Shown here in pieces: positions 1-13,064 of a stretch of DNA of 64,000 nucleotides. The stretch spans positions 22,430,730 to 22,494,729 of the forward strand of contig OZ007572.1 in NCBI GenBank assembly GCA_963931925.1, in the 5' to 3' direction. Each line of letters starts with the position of its first letter. Position 1 is the stretch's first letter. The DNA comes from Onchidella celtica. Taxonomy: Eukaryota > Mollusca > Gastropoda > Systellommatophora > Onchidiidae. The notes beneath the pieces are model-generated. The model saw nothing but the letters and a program-made list of their open reading frames with translations. It did no database searches and was not told where the DNA came from. Both the position numbers and the translations under genes were made by a program.

Positions 1-2077
1 TTTTATTCAGATTGAGGACAGAATAATTGAGAGGCATTTTTTATGATTGATCAGTGTCATAGAAAACTGTTCATTGGGGGTGGTGGTGGGGAGTTGGGGG
101 GGGGGGTCCATGATGACATACCACTTTCCAGCATTCCTTCTTCTGTATCCATTTGCATTTTCCAACTTGAGCTTTTTTTGTTGTTGTTTTGGGGGGGGGG
201 GGGTATTCTTGCCTGCTGGACGTACCTTTGCCTGTTCAACACAAATTTTGCTGGAGGTATGGGGTATCATACCAAGCTCCGAACATCACAGCCAGTTGCT
301 GCCAGCAAAATATACACCCCAAAAATATCGACAGAAGCTGACTATGTCTGACCTGGCTTAGCATGAAAACGGCTTCCCGGATTTACTCAGAAAATGTAGG
401 AAATTATGGAGCGTTCGTCTTTTGTGGCGGCAGCTGACTGTGCCGTTCCGGGCTCAGCCTGATACCCCCTTTAGACACTTTAATTTCTACAAGTCGCGGG
501 TCTGTTATTAGGATTGTAAAAATACGCTCATGTGTCGTGGAAAGAGGTAGGTGATCGATAATGCGATTGATTCTATTGTTCTAGTGGGTGTATGGAGAGA
601 CGCAGGAGCTTGCAGGGGAGCATTTTGTTGCCTCATTCGATTGTCTCTAATTAGCTGATGAATGCACACGAAATGTGCAGCTTGCACGCTGACCCACTTG
701 AGACCTTGATAGAGTGCCAGAAAGTCGAGAAGGCAAACAAAATATCAATGATAGTCCAACTTTGTGTATATTCAGATTCGATCCCCCCCCCCTCTTTCTC
801 CCCCTCCCTCCTCCTTTCGTCCTGCTGTCGTTCTTGCCGCGTCTCTCCTTTTATCCTGTCCAGTGGTGATGTCGGTTATTTTAGAACTGATTTCTTTATA
901 CCCGCTAATTCGCCATAATTATCTTTTACTCCTCTTGTTGTCTCTTTCCCTCATTTTTACTGTCTGCCTGTCTTCATCTCTCCATGTCTTTAAATGTTCG
1001 GCCTTTTCCAGTGTCAGAATACTCGAAAAAACTTCTATCCCTCGACAGACCTGGACTTCTATCCCTTTTTTGGGCTGGACTATGTCAAGGCTGTCATGCT
1101 TTGCGGCTGTCAGTGCGTGTAGTCTCTTTTGCGGTCAGCTGGTTCAAGACAGTGCTGATATATATACTCTGAACTAGTTCGACAGAATTGTTTTAATCTC
1201 GCCAGTGCGCGAGGTCCCGTTTGCATCCCGTATATCCCCGTAGTCCATATCTCATCCTGAAACTGAGACGAAATAGACTTGCGCGCCCTCAGCCATATTG
1301 AAATTAATGGTCTCAGTATACATGAAACTGCTACGATCCGTGTCCTCTTCGCCTACGCCCATTCTACTGTCCAAGCCTCACAATTTGAGTGTTAGGGACA
1401 TGAATTCTCTACGGAGTCGACTGTATAGGTACCAGATCCCCCGGGAGGCGAGGAAATGTCACAGAGGCAGGAGAACCATCTACGGTAGATTTATTTTCTC
1501 ATGCTAGCGCTCACCCCAACCCACATTTATTTCAGCGTGTGGAGTGGGAGCAGTTAGATACGTTCATGGTTGTGACTAGATGGCATGCCGCGGGAGTAAT
1601 CATCTTTGTCAAGGTCTGGTTTAGTTGAATTCTTCATTAATATGCGACTTCTACATTGTTCAGATTTGATATAATACTGGTTTTCTTGTATGAAGAGAGC
1701 TAAGATTAGCCAGGGGAACAGGTTTGGTGGGAGTTACAACAGTATTGTGTAAGTTGTCGGTACGAGTAGTTGTTTTTATCATACATTTGTTGTCTTTATA
1801 CCCTACCAATTTAAGCGTTTTAGATTCATTGTAATTAAATACTGAAGTTATAGTTTAAAAAAATCTTTTTAAAAAAGTGTATTGCATTTTGTCTTTGTAA
1901 TAATTAAAATTCCATCCTGGTTTTTTGTTTTTTACTAACAATGTTAGGGATTGTAAGTTCATTCTTTCTATTATGTTTTCTAGAAGAAGCATTCTGATTT
2001 TGTATGGAGAACAATCAATGTTGTAGATTTTATCAAATCAGTGCTGTGGTGATGTTCAGTATCTGGAATTTTTTTAT
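1..2077. other. No gene seen; homopolymer-rich unique DNA
   Basis: Reading frames here are short and overlap G or C runs (near 96-106, 191-203 and 783-792), so they look like low-complexity shadows. I see no repeat shared with the rest of the window and no protein similarity I recognise. The stretch 780-960 is pyrimidine-rich. Confidence 0.6.
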
Positions 2078-2144
2078 TTGAGTTTGGGTTTAAAGGCTTA
2101 TTGGCACGATAACGGCCACTTTGAGCTTTTCACGTCCGTTTAAT
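2078..2144 (-). repeat. SINE-tail-like repeat, family B, truncated copy
   Basis: On the minus strand this contains the core CAAAGTGGCCGTTATCG followed by an AAACCCAAACTCAAA end. The same core and end occur on the plus strand at 29005-29128 and 46748-46882. Only the last ~65 bp are present here. A shared core with a simple CAAACT-type tail suggests the 3' end of a SINE or short non-LTR element; the family name is unknown to me. Confidence 0.6.
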
Positions 2145-2498
2145 CTGTTTATTTATTTTGTTTTTTCCTCTACACTTTCGCGAGTCTGTGTAGGATGGGA
2201 AAAATTTATAATCGCTAGATAACTAAATTTGTTATGTTGCTGGTGCTGATGATATCAGCGCTAAATGCGGATTGCACCAATGGACCGCTGTTTGCCATAC
2301 GTGCAGAAAGAAAATGTCACTTGGTAGAGCTCCCTGTCTGGATAGGATTTGCCATTTTTCCAACATGAGCCACCGGGTATTGTTTCGTTCGTTGATTCGC
2401 TCACGTGAGCAAATAAACGTGATCCGTTAAGCCCAAACGCCTACACTATTGCCGACTTTGTGAATCTGCCATGCTGTGTATTATGATTGATAATACAT

Positions 2499-2744
2499 CG
2501 TGGGATATTTGCCATATTGCTGTATGCGATATTTTGCGGATTTTGAGCTTTTGCCATGGAAGTGGTTCTCTCACTCCTAATTTCATTATGTATTAAGTGT
2601 CATTCCAATCGGTTACGTTTCCATTTTGAAAGGCATGCTGCTGTAGAACAAAACTTTCATTTTATACAGTTCTTCAAAGTTTCAATATAATCCTCATTTT
2701 CTGGGAAAATCAAAAAAAATACAACAATATGGAAAATACCCGAC
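2499..2744 (+). mobile_element. TIR element (MITE-like), copy 1, uninterrupted
   Basis: A ~246-bp unit with imperfect inverted ends. The left end reads GGGATATTTGCCATATTG; the reverse complement of the right end reads GGGTATTTTCCATATTG. The interior shares GGTTCTCTCACTCCTAATTT with 56896-57120 (plus) and, with a few differences, 55468-56231 (minus). It has no coding capacity. Three copies with paired ends argue for a non-autonomous DNA transposon. A target-site duplication is not clear, so the superfamily is unassigned. This copy preserves the empty site of the insertion described at 55630-56129. Confidence 0.7.
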
Positions 2745-3529
2745 AATATTTAGACGCGGAATAAAGTGGAAGAAAAGAACACAGGAGGTGGGGGGGGTGG
2801 GGGGTGATAATTGAGAATGTCAGATGGGCCTGAAGGGGAGAGAAAAAAGAAAAGAATCTACCACGACAGAAAGGCAAAAGCCAGAAGGAGCATAGAAGGC
2901 GAAGAGCCTAGGACTGCATACACTTACATTTGTTTATCCTAAAGGCATGAGGCGTTACTCGCATCAAGTTCTAGAGAGCAATAGATCATATTAACAGGCC
3001 AGGGTGACATCATCATAATTATATTTTGTTTTGTTCTTGCGGGGCGGGGAGTTATGGGTGCCTAGTAAGATTTGTTTGTTTGCTTGTAGAATTCATTTAA
3101 ATCTTTAAGAATTCTTTTAACTTTGCAAAACATGATTGCTGGACAGATACTTCACCAAATATACCGATCGAAAGTGTATTAACCTTCCACCTGTGGGCTG
3201 TTTCTACCAATATCGTTCGTGCAATGCATGAACTTTGTGTGAGGTGAAGTTAGTGTGGCTTCAGTCTGTGTGGTGATATTTGCTGGCCCGTAAACGTCGT
3301 TGCTCTGGCCGGACGCACCATTGATTTATAATGACCCTCCATCATAACAATTGCTTTTGTGGAGTGTGTTGTTGGTCAGCGGGCTCCGCTGAAGGCCTCG
3401 CTAGCTAACTGCACTGATGTCCATGGCATGAACATCAGATTGCCCATGGCTTCGTTTTTCTTCCTTTTCTGGTTTTCTCCATCAGCCTCTTCTTCGTGTT
3501 CCGTGTTTTCCTCGAACTAAACATCTCCC
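2745..3529. other. No gene seen
   Basis: Mixed unique sequence with a G-rich patch near 2787-2803. No long complex reading frame or recognised repeat. Confidence 0.55.
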
Positions 3530-3562
3530 TCCCTCCTCTCTCTCTCTCTCTCTCACTCACTC

Positions 3563-3618
<56 letters not shown>

Positions 3619-3697
3619 AGAGTGTCCTCTTTCTCTGTCTCCCCCCCCTCCTCTCCCCCTCTCTCTGTCTCTGCTTTCTCTTTCTCTCTCTCTCTCG

Positions 3698-3740
<43 letters not shown>

Positions 3741-3860
3741 GCGCCCCTGTCTCTCTCTCTTTTCTCTCACGCCTCTCTCTCTATGTGTGTCTCTTTCTGT
3801 CTATATGTCTGCTTGTCTGTCTGTCTGTCTGTCTTTCTTTCTCTCCCTTTCCCACAGAAG
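3530..3860. repeat. CT-rich microsatellite block
   Basis: Long (CT)n tracts (about 3537-3615 and 3690-3740) separated by imperfect pyrimidine sequence, then a TCTG/TTTC segment. The Ser/Leu-rich frame across it is a translation artefact of the repeat. Confidence 0.97.
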
Positions 3861-4721
3861 AAAACTGCCCTCCCTCCCCCTCCCCACCAGTGCCCTCTCA
3901 TATCCATTGATTTTTATGCTTCCGCTTGGGAGGACGCCAGCAACCTTTTCATTCACTGCCCAACGAGCGAGTTCTGGCGCAGACTGCCCGTTTGGATCCC
4001 GTGTTACAAAGTCGGGTTTGACATGGCAAAGCATAAACAAGGCTCACGGAAAGGCGAAAAGGGTGATCCGATTTCATTTCGGTTTTGGCGATTCAGATAT
4101 TTTGTGTTTTTCTCTTCTTTCTGGCCAAATTGATTACTGTGTCCAGGGTAATCGATGTTTACGTGAATGTTTATAAGGCCAGTGCTAGCTTTCCGATATG
4201 TTTGCTCAACACTTTTGTGGACGTATTAGGCGGTGATGATAATTTCTGTGCGATAAACCATGATATAATAGTCGGTTGCAAGTGTGAATAGTGTTTTCAT
4301 AACAGATTTTAAGAAACTGTTTTGAATCTCGCCACTTTGATTTGCTAATGATGGTCGGTGTCTTTGTTTTGTATTTACAAATATCTCCTCTTTATTGTTG
4401 GAATAGACTTGCTTTACGATTTATTTCTTTGATGAAACTCTGCAGGTATTCAGTATGTAAGTGGATCTACCTACTCGCATGCATTGTGTAATTATTTGAG
4501 CTATAGGCTATCGCCCTTTCTATCAGGATTTGATTTCAGAATGGAATTTGTTATTTTCAACACTTGAAAGAGTTCGGACTTCACGTTGTTGTGCAGATAG
4601 TGAGCATTCCTTTCCTGTCACTGGCAGTGCTTGACCAGTTGTGGTCATTGGGAGTTTCGATTTAAAATCCAGGAAGCACGATGATGTGGCATACAGTGGT
4701 ATTGATAGTCTGACTGCAACT

Positions 4722-4789
4722 TTATCTGTCTGTCTATCTATCTATCTATCTGTCTGCCTGTCTGTCTGTCTGTCTGTCTCTCTGCCTGC

Positions 4790-4824
<35 letters not shown>

Positions 4825-5075
4825 GCTAACTGTCTGTCTGTCTGTCTATTTATCTATCTATCTATCTGTCTGTCTGTCTGTCTATCTGTCTATCTCTTTG
4901 TCTGTCTGTCTGTCTGTCCGTCCGTCCACCCACCGGTCCCAGTCCATCTATCTATCTATCTATCTCTCTATCTATCTATCTATCTATCTATCTCTATCTA
5001 CTTACCTGTCTAATCTGTCTACCTGCTTGCATGTCTCTGTCTGTCTGTTTGTCTGTCTGTCTTTGTTTATTTATT
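4722..5075. repeat. TCTG/TCTA compound microsatellite
   Basis: About 350 bp of alternating (TCTG)n and (TCTA)n blocks with a short CCAC-containing interruption near 4925-4945. The frames across it encode only Leu/Ser/Val/Cys/Tyr repeats and are not genes. Confidence 0.97.
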
Positions 5076-6989
5076 TATTTAGTAATTAAATCACTTGTAA
5101 TTTATATATACAAACATTGTTGCTTTTATATTCTAATTCATGGATATCGTTGTGAGTAGCACCTTTCGCCCTTCAACAGTAAAAAATAAAAATAAAAATA
5201 GTATTAGTAGTGACAGTTGCTGGTTTGTTGCATGCATAGCGAGGCTGCTTGTGAAACCAAAAGGGAATTTTTTTCCCGTCACCTTCACTGCGGTCTCCTC
5301 TTTCTGGGGCCTTTCGCGCGTCCTGACCCCTGTTCTAAACGGCAGCTTTGTTGACGTGTTGACTGAGGTTTGCTTGACATAATGTAGCCATAATTATCTG
5401 GGATTAGAGTGAAAGCCTTTGTCCTGGGTACCCCCCTCTCCTTCAAATTTCCGTATCCCTCCATGTTTCCCCCCCCTCGTTTTCTCTCCCTCTGACCGAC
5501 CGGCGTTCACCGCCACCTTTGGGGCTGTTCTGTCATAACCTATTTAATGCCTGGGTTCTATTGACATGAAGTTCTCACCTACTTCATTCACCTGCCTGTG
5601 TGTGACAGTTTCACGAAATGGGGACATTGAAGGGCAAGGGGTTGTTAAAGGGGTTTGGACCGGGAGAGGGTGGGGGGGGGGGGGTCATGTTAATGTTGTT
5701 GGAAACGGAAGTACAGTTTGTATTTCTGTGTATTTCTGTGTTTTGCAAGACCTTAATGATGGGGGACAAGAGACATGCATTATATATCTTCTTTTTACCT
5801 AAGTGCGATCTATGCGGAGTGCTTAGCGGTGGAATAACGTACGTTAGTATTTTGATGCCTCTGGAAGAACATACATCTTTATTTCTTAGCTCAAGGCAAT
5901 GCTGACATGTTGACGTGGGACTTCGTGTTCACAGTGCGTCCCTGTAGAATGACAAGGTTCTAACTCTCTTCCATCAGGTTTTGAGAAGTTGATGATTGAA
6001 GTTCCATGTGCTTAGAACATTTAGAGATACAGCTTTTTGTCTTTATAGTAATACATAGGCTGCAAAATTAATTACACACCGAATCCGCTTGTTACTTTGA
6101 CAAGCAATGGAGAAGGCCTGTAGAAGTAGTGCGTAGTGTGTTACACAGTTCAGCCAAAAAGTGGAGATGGAATCTTGTCATTTTAAGGGGACAAGTGGTA
6201 AATCATACCCGCTGTCTGTCTCAGAACAAATTTGAATAAGACACAACAGTGTACTTTGCACGTCGCATAGATCGACGAAAAAGATAGAAGCCAGCAGAGA
6301 ATTTCCATTAGTATTTCGCTTTATTTTTTCTTTTTTTTTTTGTCTTACAGCATTTTTAGACCGTTTGTCGTCACAGCCTTTAAAGTTTATGTAAAAAAAA
6401 AGGAAAAAGCAAACGAAGAGAACAATGCCATTCTAAAGAACACGCATGGAGAGTTGTTGTTGTTGTTGTTTTTTTTATGTTGCATTTTAAAAATAACAAT
6501 TAAAAAAAAAAAAACAACACTCTTTCATCAGACACGGGGAGAATAAATAATAATGGAGCATGGTATGCCTGGCATCCGGCGACCCTTGAACAGCTCTGAG
6601 ATTTTCACTTGTCTTTCCAGACGTTACTCTCTTCTGTGTCCCCGCCCCTCCCCCCCCCCCCTGCCACCCGTTTCGGCACCGGCAGACGCCATGCAAAGAG
6701 TGGGGGACAAAACAGGACCAAAGTACCAATGTATAAGCCGGGAAGCTCCGTGTATTTTTCCTTCCCCCGTATTCTGAATCTCAGCTGTCTGTACTTACTT
6801 AGGATCGAGGTCTCCGTAGCTTTGCCAGACTGCGGAACCAACTTTCTCATTATTTGGAGGAGAATTTCTGGATCTCTTCTAAGTTCTACTGTGTGGTAGT
6901 TTAAATTTGCCTGCTTTTTTTTCTATGGAAATACTTGCATGGTCCACATGCTTGTATCGTGTATACCCCAGTGGAGGGTGTTCTCGGGT
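5076..6989. other. No gene seen
   Basis: Unique AT-rich sequence with poly-G at 5672-5684, (GTT)n near 6454 and A/T homopolymers near 6325 and 6500. Frames are short and unremarkable. Confidence 0.55.
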
Positions 6990-7135
6990 TGTATTTGGAG
7001 ATTTGCAAAATCGCAGTTGGAAGTTAAAAGTATTCATCTTTGTAACTATTGGATGTTCAACTTTGTTTGTATGTGGATGTATTTGGATATCTGTAAAATC
7101 TGAGCTGAAAGTTAAAAGTATTCAACTTTGGACCA
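6990..7135 (+). repeat. Tandem duplication, ~88-bp unit
   Basis: TGTATTTGGAKATYTGYAAAA begins at 6990 and again at 7078, each followed by GTTAAAAGTATTCA. The copies diverge at several bases, so the duplication is not recent. Confidence 0.75.
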
Positions 7136-9623
7136 ACGATTTCGAGATTAAAATTTATAAGGGGTAATTTCGTTCGAATATAGAGCCGCATGAGAACCAT
7201 TAAAACACTGTCGCAATGGCCGATTCTAGACAGAAAGTGAAATTAGAAACATGATAATAGAAATCGTTCATGATTATATTTATTCCAAGTTAGAAAAGTT
7301 AAACACCGAGGGCCATTTTTACTCAGGTCTTTAGTAAAATGGTCTAAAGGTTTAGAACTGTGTACACATGATCTAAAGTAAACGGTGCTTGCTACAGTGT
7401 ATAGGTTCGGGTGTTCTTTCTGTTTGAACCGGGGGGTTAAATGCCATTATGCTCAGGCTGTTTGAAATAGTGTCATCAGAATAAGGTTGAGAATTTGATG
7501 CCTCTTTAGTTTTGAATAAATACTTTCTGGTGAGCACCATATAAATGTTTTGTTGTTTCTTTTAATGATAAAAATCCCTCTTTTTCTTCTGTGAGTGCTA
7601 GTTGTACAAGAAATCAATTTGTGAACTAGAGCGCATTTTGGATAGAACCAATATTTAACTTGTATGATTCTTTCTATAGGTTTCCTAGGTGTGAATAAAT
7701 ATAGTATTTCTATAGAGACTTTTTGAAACCGATAAGACGTCCTTAATTGAGGAAATCGGGTATAAAATCTGTGGCTAGTGTAAAATCTCTTTGTGCAGTT
7801 GTGCATTTCAGTTCCTGAAATTCAGAGCTCCTCATGGAAACGTGTTAAACGCAGACAGTTAATTTGATATGCCAATGCATGATAAGCTTTGTTCCGACAA
7901 CGCCAAAGGGCTCAAGTTCAGACTGGGCTGCTGGATCGAAAAAAGTGAAAGATCCCCTCACCGCGTGGCCGTTGTAATTCTACTCATTTGAATTTGTTCA
8001 TGGCGTGTTTTGTCCTGGAATTAATTATACTTGCTTAAGCTGTTCTTTTCATTTATTATTGCCTGCATTTTCTCAGCTAGCTAATTGCAGTATTGTATTT
8101 TATTTAACTTCGCCTTCGAAATAACACATCAGCGAGAACACCAAGAAATGGGTGAGGAAATGAGAAGAAGCCATTAATCTATATGACGAAAAAAAAACAA
8201 CATAATGCCGTGTTACGGGAAAAGACGGTATACGCCAATGTAGGCCAAATTCGCTTTTCACCATCCTTTTATCAACTGAAATGTGCTGCGTCTCTCTATC
8301 TGGGTAATTTTGTAGGATTAGGAGTTAATCGCACTAAGCCCGGAACGGCACCATCATCTGCTGGCACAAAGAAGTGCACACCATAATTTCGGATTATTTT
8401 CCTAGCAAAATCTGGGAAGACCTTTATATCATACTAAGCTCTGTCAGACACAGTCAGTTTCGGCCACTGTTTTTTTTGGGTGCACATTTTGCACCCGGCG
8501 ACTGGCTGAGACTATCCCCCCCCCCCCCTCATTAATTTCTTTGGATAATATAATGGAGACTGAATCGAGAATAAAGCAAAGCATTTTTTTTTTTTTGGGT
8601 TTGAGTTTCCCACCAAATTTTGTTTTTTGGCGAACTACTGTCCTTTTACAGACCATGGCAGCTTAGCAGGCTCTGCAGTTTTTCAGAGTGGTATTCATGT
8701 TGTTTTGATCTCCAGGGAATTCAAATCAAGCTCGATATCATTAGCGTGTACGCGTGGGCCAGATAGGACGCGAAACGAAAACAGATAATTATGCTATCTG
8801 TTGAATCACCATGAGACTGGGCTTTTAGATCAGCTGTGATATTTTGCTGAATGTATAAAATTTGTTTTCTGTCCGGGGTTGGCTAATTTTGTTCAGCGCC
8901 TGGGCGATTGGCTTTGATATTGCCGCTCGATATATTCTGTTGATGGCTTGTTTTCATGTGTTATTTTATTTTGGGCAAAGTCTACAATGGCTTGTATTCT
9001 GTATTACTCCTAGATGTGTTGACGTTATTGCTGATCATGAAAAGACGACCCAGAAGATCTAACATGCTTAAACGCATAAGCAAAATTATCCACTCTGTTA
9101 AGCTGTGTTTCCATGTGCACGGAAACTTAAACGTCAAAACCCCTTCAAGTAATGAAATAGAAGGAATATTTTCATGTGTAGGGAACGCATTTCTCTCTTT
9201 CTTTTTATTACTTCATGGATTTTTTCCATTTCCGTTTCCGCACACATGAAAATCCAGCTTCATCTTACACCCGTGCCACCGGCTCGAACCTCAACGAATT
9301 TGATCGTTTTCGTTCCTTCTTTCCTAATTGTTTTTATTCGTCCGCCTGTGTCATCCTGGATGCCGCGGGGAGGAGACGTTGACGGTCAGCAGCTGGCCCG
9401 AGGATCCGCTTCGATCCACGGGCCTTCATTAGATGACCTCTTGCCTTGAACTTAGCGAGCAATAAGTTTGATTGATTTCATGTTGCCATGTGATGTTGCC
9501 ATGTGATGTTGCCCAACATTTTCTTCTCTTTTTCCACCGTTTTTGTTTTGTTTTTGAAATTGAATCTTTCATCTTTGCTGCATGTTCCAGTGGATTGTGT
9601 CTCAGTTTCGTCCCTTCGCGTGT
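7136..9623. other. No gene seen
   Basis: Unique sequence. Minus-strand frames around 7453-7806 are AT-rich with no motif I recognise. C run near 8515-8528, T run near 8585-8597. No inverted-end element was found. Confidence 0.5.
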
Positions 9624-9689
<66 letters not shown>

Positions 9690-9922
9690 CATCCATCCAT
9701 CCATCCATCCATCCATCCATCCATCCATCCATCCATCCATCCATCCATCCATCCATCCATCCATCCATCCATCCATCCATCCATCCATCCATCCATCCAT
9801 CCATACATCCATCCATCCATCCATCCATCCATCCATCCATCCATCCATCCATCCATCCATCCATCCATCCATCCATCCATCCATCCATCCATCCATCCAT
9901 CCATCCATCCATCCATCCATCC

Positions 9923-9990
<68 letters not shown>
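9624..9990. repeat. Symmetric (ATCT)15-(ATCC)59-(ATCT)17 microsatellite
   Basis: About 15 ATCT units (9627-9686), then 236 bp of ATCC (9687-9922, one ATAC variant near 9803), then 17 ATCT units (9923-9990). The His-Pro-Ser-Ile and Met-Asp-Gly-Trp frames on the two strands are repeat translations, not proteins. Confidence 0.98.
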
Positions 9991-11252
9991 GGTTTTGGAG
10001 ACGTTTTCCGATACTATTACTCACATTAAACGGACCAAGTTCCCAAAAGCAATTTCGAACCCTGCTACAAATCCTGAATCATTAAAGTACAGTTAGTCTG
10101 TGTAGATCGTGAAGCCGAGGAATATGGGCCAAGGATGCCCCCATGTTACTGAAGCTTCATTCCCTTCACAGCTTTAAGTTGAATGAGTGGTGGAGACACA
10201 ATTTAATAACAATAGTCCCTCCTGTCGACACTGGTTGAACGAAAGCTTGTGTGGAGTGCTTGGCTTCGAGAAAGTCAATAAAGGGTGAATATATAGGCGA
10301 GACATGTACGAGTAGACAGGCAAATTTTGACATGAGTGGGTGATGAAATGAGGAGATGGAAAACGGGAGGTAAGGTCGTGAAGGCACTGTGATGCATACA
10401 CTTACAGAAAAGCTACAGGTATAATTTTAGAGAACACAATTACAGACTCCCCATTCTTCCCCATACACACACTGAGGGGGACATGAAGGTGACGACAATA
10501 TATTCAACAAGAAACGCACTAATGTACCGAGAGGCAGGTATTCAACGGCATCTTATACTATCATGACAGACATTGCGATTTGGACAAATCTAATGCTTGG
10601 ATCTAAGTATTCCAGACTTTCCAGACTTCTGTGCCGGTCATAGTCCTATTTCATCGCCCCAGTCTTTCGCCAGGTTCGCTATTTGTTACATTCTTGAGGA
10701 TGAAACAACGTGGAATTTAAAAAAAAAAAATTCTTTTTGGCCATAGGAAACAAAAACACCTTATTTGGTGATGCCAAAAATAGATATGAGGCAATTTTCG
10801 TGGAAGCAGAGATGTCAGTTTCATTATAGCGTGGTGTTGTGGTCTGAATTGGAAAGGAGGTAACATTTTGCTCAACATAGAACTAGCGAAATGAAAAATT
10901 TTGTTCCTCAGTGATGTAAATCAGTGCATTCAAATGTTTTGTCTTGAGCATTTTTCTTTACAGTATTTTCTTATAAAAATAAAAGTGCCCACACGGCTGT
11001 ACATCAGAAAGTGGTGGGACTGCAACCAGCAGTCTAGCGTGTGCAAATGAACGAGAGGCATTCCATCAGATTTGCAGCATTTTTCTAACATAGAGTAGAG
11101 AGCCTGACACGGAAATGCAGCACCGAGGGAAGAATACGAAACTCTCTCGAGGATGCGTCTCGTGCCCAGAAGCCATCGCAAGTACAACTCGTCTGGACGG
11201 CGGTTCCCGTAATTGCATGGTTACGGCATGTTAGTTGTGACACTGATGGACT
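9991..11252. other. No gene seen
   Basis: Unique sequence. The 11100-11220 part is somewhat more GC- and CpG-rich than its surroundings and lies next to the CCAAT pair, but no exon with splice sites could be defined. Confidence 0.45.
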
Positions 11253-11255
11253 TTC

Positions 11256-11305
11256 CTGATTGGTCAGCCAGAGCAAATTGCTTGTCTTTCGCTTCCTGAT
11301 TGGCT
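11256..11305 (-). promoter_or_regulatory. Paired NF-Y-type CCAAT motifs, 40 bp apart
   Basis: CTGATTGGTC (11256-11265) and CTGATTGGCT (11296-11305) read on the minus strand as GACCAATCAG and AGCCAATCAG, both matching the NF-Y consensus RRCCAATCAG. Both sit inside a longer repeat TTCCTGATTGG. Exact 40-bp spacing puts them on the same helical face. Paired CCAAT boxes are common in animal promoters, but no transcript or start site can be shown here. Confidence 0.35.
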
Positions 11306-13064
11306 GATCCTTCATTAGTTCTGGAGTTCATCTCTTAGCTGAGTCACCGTGAGTGCATCAATAATGTGAGCACACCATACGGACAGACACAACAAACAAT
11401 AGGACAAGTCTGTGGGCGATAAATATCTGACTGAGACAAGATTGTCCTGTTTTTATATAAAAATAGATAAATAAATAAATAAATAAATATAAAAACTAAG
11501 AATGCATATTAGGGAGGGGTGATAGGAGGTACACTAATTGTCCGAAGCTGAATATTTCTGTTGAAGAACAGCCTACCGAGAATGTTAAAGAACACTTTTT
11601 CAAGCGCGCCGTTCTATTTTTTATTACTGTTATTTGTCTTGGGCGCCTGCAAGCTCAGTTATGCTTCTGGTAATGAAATAAGGAATTAACTTTTTTTTTT
11701 TTTATGTTATGCTTAATTACCAAAGGTTCTTGAGTGTTGAAGTGGAAGATCTTCAGCTGACGGCCAAGCGTGAAAGAGTCCCATTCTGGATTATTACGAG
11801 TTAATTTTATGCCAGTAATGAGCAGGCCTAAGCTGGTGGTCCCCCCGTGATTACATCAACTTACGTTTGTGTGACCTGTCCACTTAGCATTGTGGTCACT
11901 GCCGTTCATTGTATGAATACAACAAACTGCTTGTCCGAGAGAGCGAGCGAGGTAATGGGCTCACTGTGCGACTGAAGGATATTATCGCAGGATTACTGTT
12001 TTTGCCATCTGCCGCTCTATTGTCGCGGGTGGTGGAGGTCGCAGTATGGATTAGAATTGGGAACGCGTGTAGCTAGGAAAAGAAAAGTCTTTCATCCCTT
12101 TCTTTCCTCAGCTAGTTAGTGTCGATATTGAAGACTTACAGGTGGGATACATTCCTATGTAGTAGTGGGAAGCAGTTTCATATATATTGTAGCACAACAG
12201 TGAATTTTTTAATTTTTTTTGGGTTGTGTCTTCGAAATGAGAATCATTTTGTATCTGGAACATGTATTCTATACAAGAGACGCGTTCAAAGGTGTGTGCA
12301 TTTTGATACAGTATTATTACCACATTGGTGGAGAACGCTGGTGTTGCAGTAAATGGGACTTTAGATATTATTTTATAATTGAAGTTCTTTATTTCTCCTC
12401 TTTTCTTAGATAAATGGGGGCATTCTTCAAATACTTACTTGTAGTGCTTACCCAGATCCCAAATACGTATTAAATACGTCTTTCACATTCTGGTTGGCAG
12501 CTATGTAGGCTAACTTATTTCGGAGTTTTGGAGCAAAATAGAATAGAAAAGAAATAAACGCATCTGGATCCGCTATTGCATGTAGAGACCACATCAAAGG
12601 ACTACACGAGCATTCTACATCAGTCGTCCTGTCCAGTGAGGTGAAATGAAGTGATGTGTCCAGCGTGCCAGCTAACTAGCCCTTGACCACGGTTACATCA
12701 TACTAACAACTAAACTAGCCGGCCAGTCATCAGTGGAGCGGAAATAGTACAGGGTCATAAACTTGGTGTCCGGCGATGGTTTCTATGCATGCATGTGCTC
12801 AGTCTGTTCAAAACGTCAGGGGGGTGGCAAGCTGTTGCTTTCGGTGTTTGGTGGTCAATTTAGAAATAGCGACTCTTCACATGTCTACATGCCACTTTGA
12901 GCCAACTATCAGTTAGCTCTCTGGTGAAGGTGTCATGACAGTAAATAAATACATTCTCAAATTTTGAATGACGACCCAGGTTTGTCTTGTTGGATAATTA
13001 TGTTTTTCCGGCATGTTTTCTGGTGGTGTTTTCCGAGTGTTTAGCTGTTTCAGGGAATTATTTA
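11306..13064. other. No gene seen
   Basis: Unique AT-rich sequence with an AAATA-type short repeat near 11463-11492 and a T run near 11690. No convincing exon or transposon. Confidence 0.5.

Noticed and set aside
9472-10096. 185-197 codon frames rich in Ile-His-Pro-Ser and Met-Asp-Gly-Trp
   Set aside because: Exact translations of the ATCT/ATCC array in all frames; no independent coding signal.
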